DNA from: Nemophila menziesii
Lineage: Eukaryota; Streptophyta; Magnoliopsida; Boraginales; Hydrophyllaceae
NCBI GenBank assembly: GCA_029959085.1
Contig: JARWIR010000001.1
Coordinates: forward strand, 16,731,730-16,795,729
Length of the DNA stretch: 64,000 nt
Reading direction: 5' to 3'
The notes beneath the pieces are model-generated. The model was not told where the DNA came from. It saw only the letters and a list, made by a program, of their open reading frames with translations, and ran no database searches. Positions 14,236-27,577 of the stretch are shown one piece after another (position 1 is the stretch's first letter; the number at the start of each line of letters is the position of its first letter). The position numbers and the translations under genes were made by a program.

Positions 14236-15474
14236 ACTTCACACGGTAAGATTTTTGTTAACTCACCGCATTTTTTTCTTAATTTTTTATGCGTTTAATC
14301 GTTTTTTTTTTATAATATGAGTTGATGTTGATGATTTGTTGTTCGAATTTGATTTTTATCATGTTTTATCTCGTCAATAACTCTGTATTATTCATTTGAT
14401 TCACGCTGTTTGTTACATCCATGAAATTTTTCTATCTTTACTGTATTTTACAGCTATATTGTGATGTTTTGCTTATTACTTTGCCTTGAATTTTCTTGTT
14501 TCAATTTCGTATAGTTGTTATACACGACATCTTGCTGATTCAAATGTTACTTTACATTTATTATTGTATAATCTTTGATTTTTGCTGTCGTGATTCTTAA
14601 TTTTTTGCAGGTTGTTCATTCATCATGTATTTTAGTTGCTTTGATTCACTATATGTGTTATGTTTCTATGTGATATTTCTGCACATATGAGCTATCATTG
14701 ATGTTTTGATTGTGTTTTTTTTCTTTTGCTATTTGTAATTGTTCTGTACATACATGTCATGAATCATTTAGTCACATTGTTTTGATTCACTATATGAGTT
14801 GTGTTTATATGAGGTGTTGTTCTCACAATTGATCATTTTCTATTTAATTAACATGGATTGCCTTGATGTTTATAACTCTATATCTATTTATATGTCTTTG
14901 TTATGAATTTTCATAAAACTTTCTGCTATTTGCGTGATTGGTTTAAGTATGAACATTTTAGGGACCTTTAGTGCAATTATATTCTACAAATTCTCCACAT
15001 GTTAGTGTACATGCTTGATTATCTACATGAACATATTATATCGTTTATATTACGATTTTTGTAGAAGAGTTGCAATTTATGGGAATCTTTATGTATCGAT
15101 CTCCCGTAATTTAACACAAGGACATATGATGCAATTATAAAAGTGCTTGTATACTTCATATCGTTATTTTCTGCATGTTTGTTAGTTGCAGAGTGCAAAC
15201 TTTTGTGTTGCATGAACACAACATTTGGCGATTGTGTCTTGCTGCAACACATAACTCTCATATGTTGTGTATATAATTTTTTAATTTTTTTATTTGTTTA
15301 TTTTTTAATTTTTTCATGCTTTGTTAGTTGCATACTGCGTCTTTGTGTGTTGCATGAACACTATCAAATGCTTTTGTCTTGCTGCAACACACAACTGCTA
15401 TCTGTGGTATAATATTTTTTCTGTCCTACTAACTTCTTACCTTTTCTTCTGTGGTTTTGTTTTTTTCTTTCTAG
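14236..15474 (+). other. Leader and probable first intron of the transposase gene
   Basis: A splice donor (CACACG|GTAAGAT, near 14,246) and an acceptor (TTTCTTTCTAG at 15,464-15,474) bracket a 1.2-kb T-rich stretch just before an ATG at 15,475. This looks like a 5'-UTR intron. Its last 200 bp contain the first members of the palindromic repeat array. Confidence 0.5.
15204..15395. repeat. Palindrome array, block 1 (transposase leader intron)
   Basis: Four imperfect palindromes, for example TGTGTTGCATGAACACA at 15,204-15,220 and TGTCTTGCTGCAACACACA at 15,375-15,393. Confidence 0.8.
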
Positions 15475-17981
15475 ATGTCTTCTACTCTCATGGTTATCTT
15501 TCCGTTTGAGAAGATTCAGTCCGTCCAACGATTCGAGCTTTTCATTGTCTAGGTTCCGTGGTTAGCTTTGTCGCTTTGAAATACCCATGTCTCGATTCCG
15601 ACTACATCTCACTTCATTACTCAATCGGAGAGTCTGAACGCTTGTTGTTAGACGACGACGATGCTTATTGCAATATGCTCACTATGTTGACCATCAATCC
15701 AGTCTCGGTTTTTGAAATTGTTGTCATAGATTGTAGATATGTTCGTCCTGATTCTTCCTTGTCCGTTGCTCTTTCCGAATCTGCTTGTCATCAACCTTCT
15801 GCCAGTTCATCTTCTTCGACTAGTTCTGCAGTTGTTCACCCTAAAGATGACCCAACTGCACTTGCCACTGCGACGGTTCTCAAAAGCAACGGATGGGACA
15901 CTGCCTTGCATAGTATTGGCCAATGTTATTACGGTGGAGCCAAGGATTTCCGCTACACCTTGTGGAAGTACGCTAGTGAGCTTGGATTCGAGTTTACCCT
16001 CGAATGTAATTGTGTTGACCGAATAGGCGCGCTGTGTCCATTCTGAATCTTCTGGATGTTGATGGAGAGTATATGCAGATGTCCAAAAGTCAACTGGATA
16101 CATTTATATTAAGAAGTTTGTATCGGAACATACGTGTGGATCGTTGATGAAGTCAGCCACGAGTAAATACATGTCAGCGGAGTTGGTTTCCCATCTTATC
16201 CTTGAAGATGTTAGATCTCGTCCTAGCATGACTAGAAATGATATCGTTATCGAGCTCCCTAAAGGTTACGGGTACGATATTACGTATAAAATCGCATGGC
16301 ATGCATTGAATAAAGCTAAAGACGCGATTTATGGAGACGAGGACCTATCCTATAACCGGCTACGCTCGTATCTGCTTAACCTTAAGGCTGCCGATCCCTC
16401 AACCGAGTACTCCTTCCATAGTAACGCAATAACCAACCAGTTTGAGCAGTGCTTCATAGCTTTCGGTGGTTGTTTGAAAGGTTTCAAGTGTTGTCGCCCG
16501 ATGGTCTTCTTGGATGCCACTTTCCTTATTAACAAATACAAGGGTAATCTACTTTCAGCTGCTGCCAAGGATGGCAACAACGGTACGTTCTTTGTGAGAT
16601 GTATATATGTTTTGTAATTGTGTAATTTGATCTGGCTTTTTGTCATGTGTGGGTTGATGCAACGTACATATGGTATTCTTGTGTGTTGTAGGAACGCAAT
16701 ACTATGGCTTCTGAGATATGTGTATGTTTGCCTGTTTAATTGTGTGTTGCTGCAACACATACCCTGTTTTCCTATGTGTTACTGCAACACACAATCATGT
16801 TGTTTTTTGTGTTGAAGCAACACACAATCTATCATGTTGTTTTATTATTATTTTATCTTTATCTTTCCTCTGACCTGTATGCCCTTGCCTATCGTTTGTT
16901 GTTCTTATATACTTCTTCCACATGTCTTCAGGTATTTACCCTATTGCGTTTGGTATTGTACGTTCAGAGAACATGGAGAATTGGACTGATTTTCTTAAGT
17001 TTTTTAGGCTATTTATAAGTGATCGAAAGTTGACCTTTATATCGGATCGTCACCCGGACATACTAAACTCAGTTTGCACTGTATTTCCTTACGACCATCA
17101 TTCGTTCTGCATGTATCATGTTGGTAACAATTTGAGAGCTGCTTTAACCGGGCGTGGTGACGGTCCATATAGGGAGATGATGGTCGGGAAGATCAATGCT
17201 TGTGCTAGTGCATTCACAGTTCATCAGTATGAGAAATGCCTGGAATCTTTCTTAAAAGATTTCGACCATCACGGTGTAACCTTCATGGACAATCTTCACC
17301 GGGAGAATTAATGCAACGCTTATTTTAAATGTAAACGGTACGGTGAAATGACCTCGAATGCCGCAGAGTCGTTTAATTCTATGATTAAGGATTATTGTGA
17401 TCGTCCTATCTTGGAACTTGTGAATCTTATCCGTGTATGAATGATGGATCTAATATCTAAGCATTTAACCGAATCTCGTAAATGGCCAGATACTCTTTGC
17501 CCGAAGAAACTTTTGAATTTCAACGAAAACTATAATGTAGGACGTCCTTGGGTTTGTCATAGATGTACCGATAGTGTGTATCAGGTTGATTCGAACCCTC
17601 CTATGGTAGTTGATATCGTGAGAGGTACATGTTCTTGCTGCCATTGGCAAACTAAAGGATTCTCATGTGCTCATGTGATTAAGGTATTGTCAGCTACGCA
17701 ACATCCTTCTGTTCGTTATCAACATGTCGAGATTTATTTCCACGCGGACGAATACATGAAGTGTTATTCTTCTAATGTTCCTGCGATCTACTTTTGATTC
17801 TTCTATACTTGACCAGATTGGGTCATATTGCGTTCTTCCTCCTGCCTGCACGGTACAACCTAGAAGGCCACGTACTAAGCGAATAAAAAGTCAAGGCGAG
17901 GGCATGCCTAGACGCATGAGGTGTGGTCGTTGTAAGCAATATGGTCATCACAATAGGAAGTCGTGTCGTGCGATCATATGA
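15475..17981 (+). pseudogene. MULE transposase (MuDR family), broken
   Basis: All parts of a plant MULE transposase are present in order: an N-terminal region (SFVALKYPCLDSDY), the MuDR-type DNA-binding domain (GQCYYGGAKDFRYTLWKYA to KFVSEHTCGS), the DDE domain with first Asp in MVFLDATF, second Asp in TFISDRHPDI and Glu in SNAAESFNS, a SWIM zinc finger (CSCCHWQTKGFSCAH), and a C-terminal CCHC-like knuckle (CGRCKQYGHHNRKSC). An intron runs from GTACGTTC (about 16,582) to CTTCAG (about 16,931). It is non-functional: frame changes before 15,558, near 16,030 and near 17,780, a TGA near 16,060 in the second frame, TAA at 17,309-17,311 and TGA at 17,438-17,440. The catalytic residues survive, so the breakage may be fairly recent. 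Confidence 0.85.
16680..16830. repeat. Palindrome array, block 2 (transposase intron)
   Basis: Four copies, including TGTGTGTTGCTGCAACACAT at 16,741-16,760 and TTGTGTTGAAGCAACACACA at about 16,808-16,827. They stop before the exon on each side. Confidence 0.85.
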
Positions 17982-18128
17982 GTTTCGTTAATACTTTTAG
18001 TTATCTTATACTTTACTTTTTATTATTAATCGTTTGATACCACTTGACAGTTTTTTATTTTGTTTTGTTTATGTAATGGATACTTAACTTTCTGAATCAA
18101 ACATTATGTTATCTTTGTAAACTGTTTT

Positions 18129-18815
18129 GTGTGTTGAAACTTTCCACAATATGTATTATTTTGTGTTGCAGCTTTACACAATTTGTGTTCTTGTGTGTTG
18201 TTATAACACACACCTCTATCATTCTTATACCTTCTTGTAAGAACACCTACTGTGTCCTAAATATGTGCTGGTTTGTGTGATGCAGTTTTCCACAATATGT
18301 GTTATTTTGAGTTACAGCTTCACACAATTTGTGTTCTTGCGTGTTGCTACAACACACAATTATACTAGTCTTATACCTATTGTCAAATAATACATATGAT
18401 TGTGTTGATAGAACACACAATTCTATTAAGTTAGAATTGTTTAACAAGCTACATGTTCTGAATTCCTTTTTGTTATTTTGTATGTATATACTTAATTATT
18501 TATTTAGTTTTTTTTAGTGATTGTGTGTTACATCAACACACAATCATATTGATTATGATTTGCAGAAACACACAATCTAACATGCCTATTCTGTTATTAT
18601 TTATACATATTTATTGTTATATATTATGCTTGTGTTATTGTTGTGATTTGTTGTTCATTATAATGGTTTGATCTTGATTTAGTGTGTTTTTTTTGTAATA
18701 CACATCTTAGTTTTTGTTTGTTCTTAGAACACATAACTCGTGCATTGTGTGTTGATGCAACACATACATAGGTTGTTGAAACACTTAACACATACAATTT
18801 TGGATATGCTGCAAC
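18129..18815. repeat. Palindrome array, block 3 (between the two convergent genes)
   Basis: About twelve copies or half-copies in some 690 bp, for example GCGTGTTGCTACAACACACA near 18,340 and TTGTGTGTTGATGCAACACA near 18,746. Some have a longer centre with CTTTCCACAAT right arms. Confidence 0.85.
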
Positions 18816-19824
18816 ACAAAACAAGTCAAAAATATACACATAATATAATTTAACCAACTTTGCCACAAAGCAATTCAAAAACATCAACATACTATCATTC
18901 AACCAAATATGTTCATTTTACCTGGCATGAAATTTAAACTAAACATAAAATTGAAATTACAAACATAATATTCATCAACTGACATTTGAGACTCCACCTT
19001 AAGCATATTCATCAAACTTATATATCACTATTCTTTCTAGTACACTTGAATTTCATAGAACTCTTCCTTTGTTGATCCAGTTTTGTTCATCCATAATAAT
19101 CATCTTTCTCATCTTGACCCGAAAGCCTGAATGTGTTGTTCTTTTGATGTATTTGTGCTCTACCTCAAATTTTTTGTAGATTTCTTGTGCGTACATTAGT
19201 GTATATGCACCTATATCTTCCTTTCTTTTCTGCTTATGACACACCCCGTGATGAATATTTCTGTAAAGAGCTCGCACATAACCCTCGACCTCCTTGCAGT
19301 TTTCTCGTATGCAGTTGTACAACAGCTGTGCATTTTTGTCACTTACATCTGCGATTAAGTTTGGACCTTTATATATTGCTGGATTATAGTGTGCCCATTT
19401 GTTATTTCTCAGATTGCAGACTAGTAGGAACCAGTGTGAGGTGCTTTCGTTCCCCTCTGCATCTTCACTTGGTGTGTATCGGGAATAACAGAGCACACAA
19501 GCCGAGGGGGTCTTTAAGAACACTGATATATGTGTTATATATGTTGTCCCTTGCCCTACTTTTGTCCGTTGATAGTATGTCATATTGTACATCAATAGAT
19601 TGCGTGTTATTATTTTCTTTCAATAATCGAGGTGTAATATTATATATATCGAGATATTAAACCTTACCAAGCAATCCGGACTGAAGTGCATGACTTCTAT
19701 CTGTCTATGTTCTTGCTGGGGCCCAAACTGACACTCAACCATGTGGTCGAATTCCATTATTCCGAAACATGCCTTCATTACCTGCCTCAGTAAATGAGTC
19801 AATTATTAATATGATACAGTACAC

Positions 19825-20320
19825 TGTGTGTTCTAGAAACACAAAACCCATACATTTTTGTGTTATTGTAACTCACATATCAAGCAATTGTGTGTTACAT
19901 GAACACACAATCAGATGTTCAAACTATATGTACAATATTATCTACAACTGTGTACAAATATTCTGTCTAACTTATTTTGTTTTCCTGTAACACACCATTG
20001 TTATTTGTGTGTGTTTAAGCAACGCAAAACTATATATGATTAAGCACATTGTGTGTTCTAGCAACACAAAACTCATACTTTTGTGTGTTACTGTAACACA
20101 CACATCAAGCAATTGTGTGTTGCATGAACACATAATCAGATGATCAACCTACCTGTACACTATTATATACTCTTGTGTACAAATACCCTGTCTATCTGAT
20201 TTCGTGTTCCTGTAACACACAATTATTATTTATGTGTGTTTAAGCAACGCAATATTATACATATTATGGTTCATGCAACACACAACACCTATGTTTTTGC
20301 GTTAGTACAACACACAATTC
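19825..20320. repeat. Palindrome array, block 4 (Ulp1-like gene intron)
   Basis: About twelve copies, for example TTGTGTGTTACATGAACACA near 19,889 and TTGTGTGTTACTGTAACACA near 20,081. The run at 19,825-20,030 is repeated with changes at 20,049-20,250, so local duplication has spread them. Confidence 0.85.
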
Positions 20321-21069
20321 TATATGTACTCTACATCATGTTCTTATGATTTTATCTTTACATATGCCCTTACCTCCATCCTTATTTCGTTCCCGTGGTC
20401 CAAGTCGTCAAAATCATTGAACGTGACAATCACATCACGATACTGCGACTTCTAAAGTGTTTCCTGTATACATTGTTAACGCCTTATTAGTATATCGTTA
20501 CATATATAAACTAATATATAAAACAATTATTTAGACTACCTATCCTATCATGTTGTCCACGGGGGTCTCGGGTATCGTTTTTTTGCCAAAAGTGGGCGAT
20601 TGTTCAACACTGTCCAATCTCGTTGAACCTCCTATATGTCGTGGTATTAATGGATGCTCGTGTTTGATTTTACGTCGCCCATCTGTCTTCTTAATTCTCG
20701 GTGTTGAAATATTCATCTCCTTATCTTGAGGTTTTTCAGTTTCTTTCTTCCCTTTTTCTTCCTCGTTTTTTCTAGCCCTTGACTTGTATGTTTTTGTGCT
20801 TGGCTCGTTTATCCCACCGTCAGTGTCCTAGTTTACATCTTCATCGTCTTTCTTATCCTTCCCACTGTCACCATCTTCCTTTTCTTTCCCAGCTCCACCG
20901 TCTTCTTTGTCGTCTTTATCCTTCTTCTCCTTATCCTCTTTTCCCTTATTATCCTTGTCATTCTTATCTTTCTTCTCATTATCCTCCCTATCTTTATTTT
21001 CCTTGTCTTCTCTATCTTTTTTCTCTTTCTCCTCTTTTTCCTTCTTATCTCTGTCTTCCTTATCTTTCT

Positions 21070-21222
<153 letters not shown>

Positions 21223-22681
21223 CTTATCCTTTTTGTCTCGGTCTTCTGTATCCTTCTTCTCCCTTTCTTCTTTTTCTTTCTTCTCCTTGTCTTCTTTTTC
21301 CTTCTTTTCCTTGTCCTCTTTTTCTTTTTTCTCCGTCTCTTATTTTTCCTTCTTCTCCTTATCTTCATTCTTCTTATTATCTTTATCTTCCTTTTCCTTC
21401 TTCTCCTTCTCTTGCTTCCTTTTTTTCTCCATCTCTGCATTCTCCCTTTTCTCCCTCTCATTTCTTTCCTTCTTCTCCCTTTTCTCCCTTTCTTCTTTTT
21501 CTTCTTTTCCCAATCTTCTTTCTTTTTTTTATCTTTCTCTTCTTTCTCCTTTTTCTCCCTCTATTTTTTATCTTTTTGTTCATTCTCCTTTTTTTTCCTC
21601 TGTTCCCTCTCTTTTCTTTATTTCCGTTCCCTCTCCTTCTTTTCTTTTTTCTCTTTATCTTCTTTTGCTTTCTTATCCTTATTTTCCAATTCTTTCTTTT
21701 ATTTATCCTCGGCTTTCTTCTATCTGATTTCTCTTGCCTTATCTGCCCTCCTCTATTCGATTTCATCAATCATGTTTGTCTTGGCTTGCACCGCTTTTGA
21801 TCATTTGACTCTCTTTGCAATGGTGCTTCCCTCCGACACAATTGGCTATTTTGTAACCGGTCTTCTCTTTCTCTTAGGTACAGACTTTGCTGCCTCCTCG
21901 AAATCCTCTCGGTTTTCTTCAAATACATCGTCACTCTCAATACTGCATCCTCTATTTCGTCCTCCTTGTCTACCTCGGTCTCGACCAGTTTTTCTTTCTC
22001 CGTCTCCTTTTCTGACCCTGTATCTTTCTTGGCTTCTCTGTGCTTACCTTTCTCCTTCACAATCTCAGCCTGAACTTTGCTTGTTTGTCCCATTCTTAAT
22101 GCTGAATCAATCCCTCTTGTGATAGTTGTGTTTTCCAGTTCTTTAAGTTCTTGTTTCAGCTTTTTATCTTCCTCTTACTCGCTCTTCAACTCAACTTCGT
22201 ATTGCTTCAGTTTTCTGTCACATATATCTAGCTTTTTCTTGTCTTTCTTTTTTTCGGCATTTAAACTGTCCACTTGCGCCATTAGGTCTCTTATTTGTTG
22301 GTCCTTCTCCCTGATCTTCTCTTCTAACCCACCTACGTCTTTTCCTTGTGATCCTAAGGTTGAACCGGCAAGCAATGACTTCAATTTTTTGATCTCACTG
22401 TCTCTTTGCTTCGCCTTATCTTTATACTTTTGGTTCTTTGCCATAAGATCTTTGATCACCTGAAATATTACAAGTTGATGGTTGTCTCACTCGGGCTCCC
22501 CTACTCCTGATGATTCGCCCTTCTTTTACTGTTTTTTATATTTGTCAGGGACATTTAACTCAACTTCCTTTCCTTTTTTCTTCTTTCTTCTACGTTCATC
22601 ATCGTTTATGTCAACTGCAAACACACATGTATCCAGTTAGTTTGTTGTTGTGTAAAATGTTTCGATATAAGAATTTTATTT

Positions 22682-23170
22682 TTTGTGTTGTATCAACACA
22701 AACATCCCTAATTTTTGTGTTGCTGTAACACACAATACCATGTTGGTTGTGTGTTTACACAGCACATAATTAGTATCAGTGACATTCGTAACAGATTGTG
22801 TGTTGCAGTCTACCACAATCAGTGATAATTTGCGTTGGTACAACACATTACCTTGTGTCATAATGTATATCAACGAGTTACGTGATATATATACACAAAA
22901 TATCAAATTTGTCGACTTATGCAACACACAATAGATAACTTTTGTGTTTATGCAACACATAATCGTATACTTTTGTATTTATGCAACATATAATCTTTCA
23001 CATAATGCACCATTCATCATTTTGTGTGTTGACTTAACACAAAATATATAATTTGTTAGTGTTTAATCAACACAACTGTCATTGATTTTTGTGTTTATGC
23101 AACACACAATTAGTCAGTTGTGTGTTGATTAAACACATAAACATCTGATTATTGTGTTGAATAAACACAC
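22682..23170. repeat. Palindrome array, block 5 (Ulp1-like gene intron)
   Basis: About thirteen copies, for example TTGTGTTGTATCAACACA near 22,684 and TTGTGTTTATGCAACACACA near 23,090. They lie between the coiled-coil exon and the acidic exon. Confidence 0.85.
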
Positions 23171-23671
23171 CACTTCCACTACTTTCGTGCTCTACTAAAA
23201 CAATCTTAGTTATGAAAGTTTTTTGCATCTAACCTATATTGAAGTCGCTATCACTCTCGATTTTCTCTTCTTGTGCGTCTGTTATTGTCGCTATCGTCAT
23301 CACCGTCACTACCATCGTCTTCATGTCCACTTGATTCATCATCCTCCTCTTCACTGTTGTCTTCTTCCTCGTCACCCTCTTCTTCATCCTCGTTTTCAGA
23401 TTCTTCGCTCACCGACAAAATCTTTGCATCGATTTCTTCATCTCCTTGCGGGTCTGATACCACCTTCTCACTCGGACTTACCTCTCCTGTCTCATCATTT
23501 ATCACCTCATCAGTGACCGACTTTGTAGCTCTTTTGAACATAGTTCCATCCTTCAGGAATTGTTTGTCGTTTCTCTTTAACTTCAGCTTACTCCTAACCT
23601 GAGATAACAATGTAAATTGATTTGTATGCTGTTAGATTTTTAGTACATTCGAAATATAAAATTACGCATAC

Positions 23672-23800
23672 GTTTTTTGTGTTGAAGCAACACACAATCA
23701 AATGATTAGTGTGTTGGCACAACACACAATCAAGTGATTAGTGTGTTGCTGCTACACACAATCGAGTGATTTGTGTGTTACTACACCCATAACACACACC
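23672..23800. repeat. Palindrome array, block 6 (Ulp1-like gene intron)
   Basis: Four copies in direct succession at about 30-bp spacing, each followed by ATC and then about 6-7 bp before the next: TGTGTTGAAGCAACACACA, GTGTGTTGGCACAACACACA, GTGTGTTGCTGCTACACACA and a longer last one. Confidence 0.9.
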
Positions 23801-24896
23801 TGTACACGTTTCAGCTTGTCGATTGTTTTTGTTTTGAATCCCGTTGGTCTTTCGTTGTGTCTCCATCTTAGACATTTCGGGAATTTATCATCCTTCCAAG
23901 GCATAGCGACCCTCGTGTGCTCATAAAACCACGGCTGACACAAATGAAAAGATAAACGATTAGTGTTTTGATACCTTTTGTTGTTCTTTTTTTTCCATTT
24001 TTTTTACACTTTAACAAATAACTATTGAAACTTACCATAAATACAGCTGCGCATCCCATAACTTTCTCAGGGTCGGTTTTGTGATGATCCTTAACAGTCA
24101 CCATCAGATAATCCGTTATCTCAGCGCTCCGATTGTCATTCCTCAGATTGTCTAGGTCCTCTGCCATTTTCATGTATTTGCGGTTTGATATGTCACCAGT
24201 TGTGCACAGAAAAAGTGAAACAAACGCGTATAGCGTGATTAGCTTTGCAAAGTCTTCTTTTGCTCCCGGATGCTCATGCCCCGATGCCAACACCTTCTCT
24301 ATCGCCTTCTGAATCTTTGTTGTTGATATTCTGGTGTCATTCGCAGCAAAATGCTTAGTCTTCCATTCTGACTCCACTTCAAAATCCTCGTTTGTGTAAG
24401 TAGGCAAGTTCTCATCCCCATCAATAATCCCGAATATTACCTTTACTTCACTTGCTTCCAACTTTACTAGTTTTTTCCCAAGCTGGAAAGCATCCTTCTT
24501 CGCCACATAACATCTTATGATTTCTCTTATCATAAGGTCGCATTTCTTCAATTTTTCATATTCCTTTCGCATATCCCACATTCCTTTGTACATGTAGTAG
24601 ACAGGTGTGTTTCTACACCCTTCTATGAACTTTTCAGTCATTGTTTTTTATACGATGATTGTATATAGGCCATACATTGTAGACCTATACTTTAATCTTT
24701 CGGCTGTGGTCTTCCTCTTACGCTTTGTTCCTCATTTCTTCTTTTCAATCTTTAGAGTCTTTGGAAGCCTGGGCAGCCTAACATGTTCATCCTTCGTCTT
24801 TTCCATAACTGTATATGTATAAAGATAAGATTATTACTAAAAAACCAAAATAACATTGATTGATAAAAACTGATAAACACATTATATTAATTAATT

Positions 24897-25310
24897 ATGC
24901 CTTGCTGCAACACAAAATGTGTGTTATACATACACACAATTTGTTGATTGTGTGTTTATGTAACACACAACACCCTATTAAGAACATCCAGTCTATCAAC
25001 TATGTACACACCACTCTAATCATACAATACTGACTAACACCTAATTGTTTTGAGTTACTGCAACACAAAATATGTGTTTCATCGTACACATAATTTTGCA
25101 ATATGTTCAAACCACTCTAATCATACAATATTGACTATCACCTACTCATTTTGAGTTACTGCAACACAAAATAGGTGTTTCATCTTATCACAAATGTCAA
25201 TATATATGTCATAAGTACTTGTGTGTCATGAATTGATCTATCCAGCAGCTTTTGTGTTACTATTACACATACATGTTGTGTTTGTGTGTAGCTGTAACAC
25301 AAAACCGCAC
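24897..25310. repeat. Palindrome array, block 7 (5' leader of the Ulp1-like gene)
   Basis: About eight copies, including TTGTGTGTTTATGTAACACA near 24,949. A tandem part with TGAGTTACTGCAACACA occurs at about 25,052 and 25,153. The array stops at about 25,310; none is seen in the right terminal arm. Confidence 0.8.
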
Positions 25311-26113
25311 TGAACACATCAATATACACAACATATCATATATTCATACTGAGATTACACTTACATCTTAATCATCGAGTTAATGCCGCACAGTTCTACA
25401 CGTTTTTACTCTTTATCATTACATCAGTTTGTATATAACACCTATAATCTCAGAAATTACTCTAATATTACACTACTATCAACTAATTACACATTTGCAC
25501 ATAATATACCAGCGACAACTTACATTACACGTCGAGATTTCTTTATATGATATTCCACTAATACTCATTCAATATCAAAAAATGTTACATATAAAGTTTG
25601 TAATTGCAAGTACGAAACACGGTCGAAGCATAACAAATCAAAAATTGCTGAAATAATTGCAATTTGAAGTTACAATTCTTCGTTCATACCTAGGGTTTCA
25701 ACTTCGATTGTTTAACTGTTGAATAAACTTGTATCTGCTTCGATTCTTCTACTTGTTTTAGTGATTCCTACTTGATGTTGAAGTTATTATGATAGTGTAA
25801 TAGTATATGATAGTGATTTCGAGTTCGGGTATGGTTTAGTGAATTTAATGGCAGAGAGAGGTTTAGATCGTGTGAGTAGAGAGTGGAGATAGTGGTGCGT
25901 GTGTTTTGTGTGTGTTTTAGTGTGTGCAGTTATGACCAGTTTTTTATTTATACTGTTTTCATTATCTAATATTATTATTTATTTTATTTGTTTGTGTACA
26001 ATTAAGCTAAAAGGGCATTATGGTAATCGGTTTAAAATTTATGCTTAATTGGGAACTAAGTCGAACTTGTAATTAATTGGGAATACTTACGCTATCTGCG
26101 TAATTAACTGGGC

Positions 26114-26707
26114 GTTGTCCCTTTTTTAAATGTATCATTTTTTAAAAACTATCTTTTATTTTAATTAATTGTCTTTATATAATTTCTTTTTTTATATAAA
26201 AAATTAAGATTAATTTGAATAAATTTATATATAAACCATCAAAAGGAAATATTTTATTTAATAATTATTTTAGGATTATGATTTTTTAAACTATTTAAAA
26301 ATTATAATTCAATTATTAATATAATTTTTTATTTTAATCATTTTTATAATTCTTCAAACATACGTATATCAGTATATCAATTTTATTTTTTATTTTATTA
26401 ATTAATCTTTTGATTCTTTTATCTTTGTTTAATTTTTTAATAATACTAAGTTGAATAAGTATAATATATGTAAGATTTCAAAAAAAAATTAATAATTTAA
26501 AATATCTTAGAAAATAAATAATATATTTTTGAAAATATAAATATTATAAATAATTATAATAGATAATAACTATATAATTATTCTTAATAATTAAAATTTA
26601 ATAAAAAATTGATATTAAATACTTTTATATTGATTTTGAAGTGTACAAATAAAAAAATATATATACATAAAAGAAGTTATGAATTAATTATAATAGATAA
26701 ATTATTT
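26114..26707. other. AT-rich arm of the outer element
   Basis: Nearly pure A/T sequence without ORFs. It is similar in composition to 9,600-9,858 and 13,360-13,560. I read these as parts of the same old AT-rich element type. Confidence 0.4.
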
Positions 26708-27011
26708 AAATAAACTATTAATAAGATTAGGCAGAATGAAATTGGGAAACTGTTGGAACAAAACTAATTTAAGAGTTGTTATTTGAAAGAAAAAACCATT
26801 TTAACTCCAAATTCTAGCTATTAATTTGGATACTTTGTTGGACTTAGCCTTAAGATGCTAAATAAACTATTAATAAGATTAGGCAGAATGAAATTGGGAA
26901 ACTGTTGGAACAAAACTAATTTAAGAGTTGTTATTTGAAAGAAAACCCCATTTTAACTCCAAATTCTAGCTATTAATTTGGATACTTTGTTGGACTTAGC
27001 CTTAAGATGCT
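26708..27011. repeat. 152-bp tandem duplication in the right arm
   Basis: Copies 26,708-26,859 and 26,860-27,011 are nearly identical. Each ends with GACTTAGCCTTAAGATGCT, which is the inverted form of the GGCTAAG terminal motif. The right arm therefore has three nested GGCTAAG-type ends (about 26,850, 27,002 and 27,090). Confidence 0.9.
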
Positions 27012-27040
27012 ATTGGAGCTTAGTAAGAAGATAGTCATGA

Positions 27041-27093
27041 ACCCCCAATTGTAACAAGTAGCTACAATATAGAGACCATTGAACTTAGCCTTA
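27041..27093 (-). repeat. Right 53-bp terminal inverted repeat
   Basis: The reverse complement begins TAAGGCTAAGTTCAATGG and pairs with 13,623-13,675 (7 mismatches, no gaps). Confidence 0.85.
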
Positions 27094-27577
27094 TTAATTT
27101 TTTCTAACTGAACTTAGACTTTCTTTATTTTTTCTTATGTTTTATATAGATAATTATATTTCAGATCATAATTATAAGATGTGTACGTTAAAAAACAACC
27201 CTATTAAAATAAATTTTGTATTATAAAGTAAAAAAATTAAAATTAATATTATCTTTGTCCAACGGTTAAAGGCGCTAAGAAAATTAAGAAATAGATTATA
27301 TTACCCGATAAACAAAACATTGATGAAATAAAATAACTTAGAAATTATCTAAAATGGAAAACGAGCATGCTAAAAAAAAGAATCGACATGTTATTATTGT
27401 AATCACCATTAAATTATACAACCAACAAAACGTTTTTATCATTATACTCACAATATCACTTTCTTACTATTAATTAAACAATTGCTCGGTATCATATGAG
27501 ATATAGTTTCAAATAGACCATAATCTCACACATTCACCTTTACTCTGCAATCAAAAATTTCTTCCACACAATTTAAA
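27094..27577. other. AT-rich spacer, no gene seen
   Basis: No ORF, RNA gene or clear repeat was recognised between the MULE end and the copia fragment. Confidence 0.4.

Noticed and set aside
15143..15509. Cys/Leu-rich ORFs in the transposase leader
   Set aside because: They read through the palindromes in an intron-like region; no homology seen.
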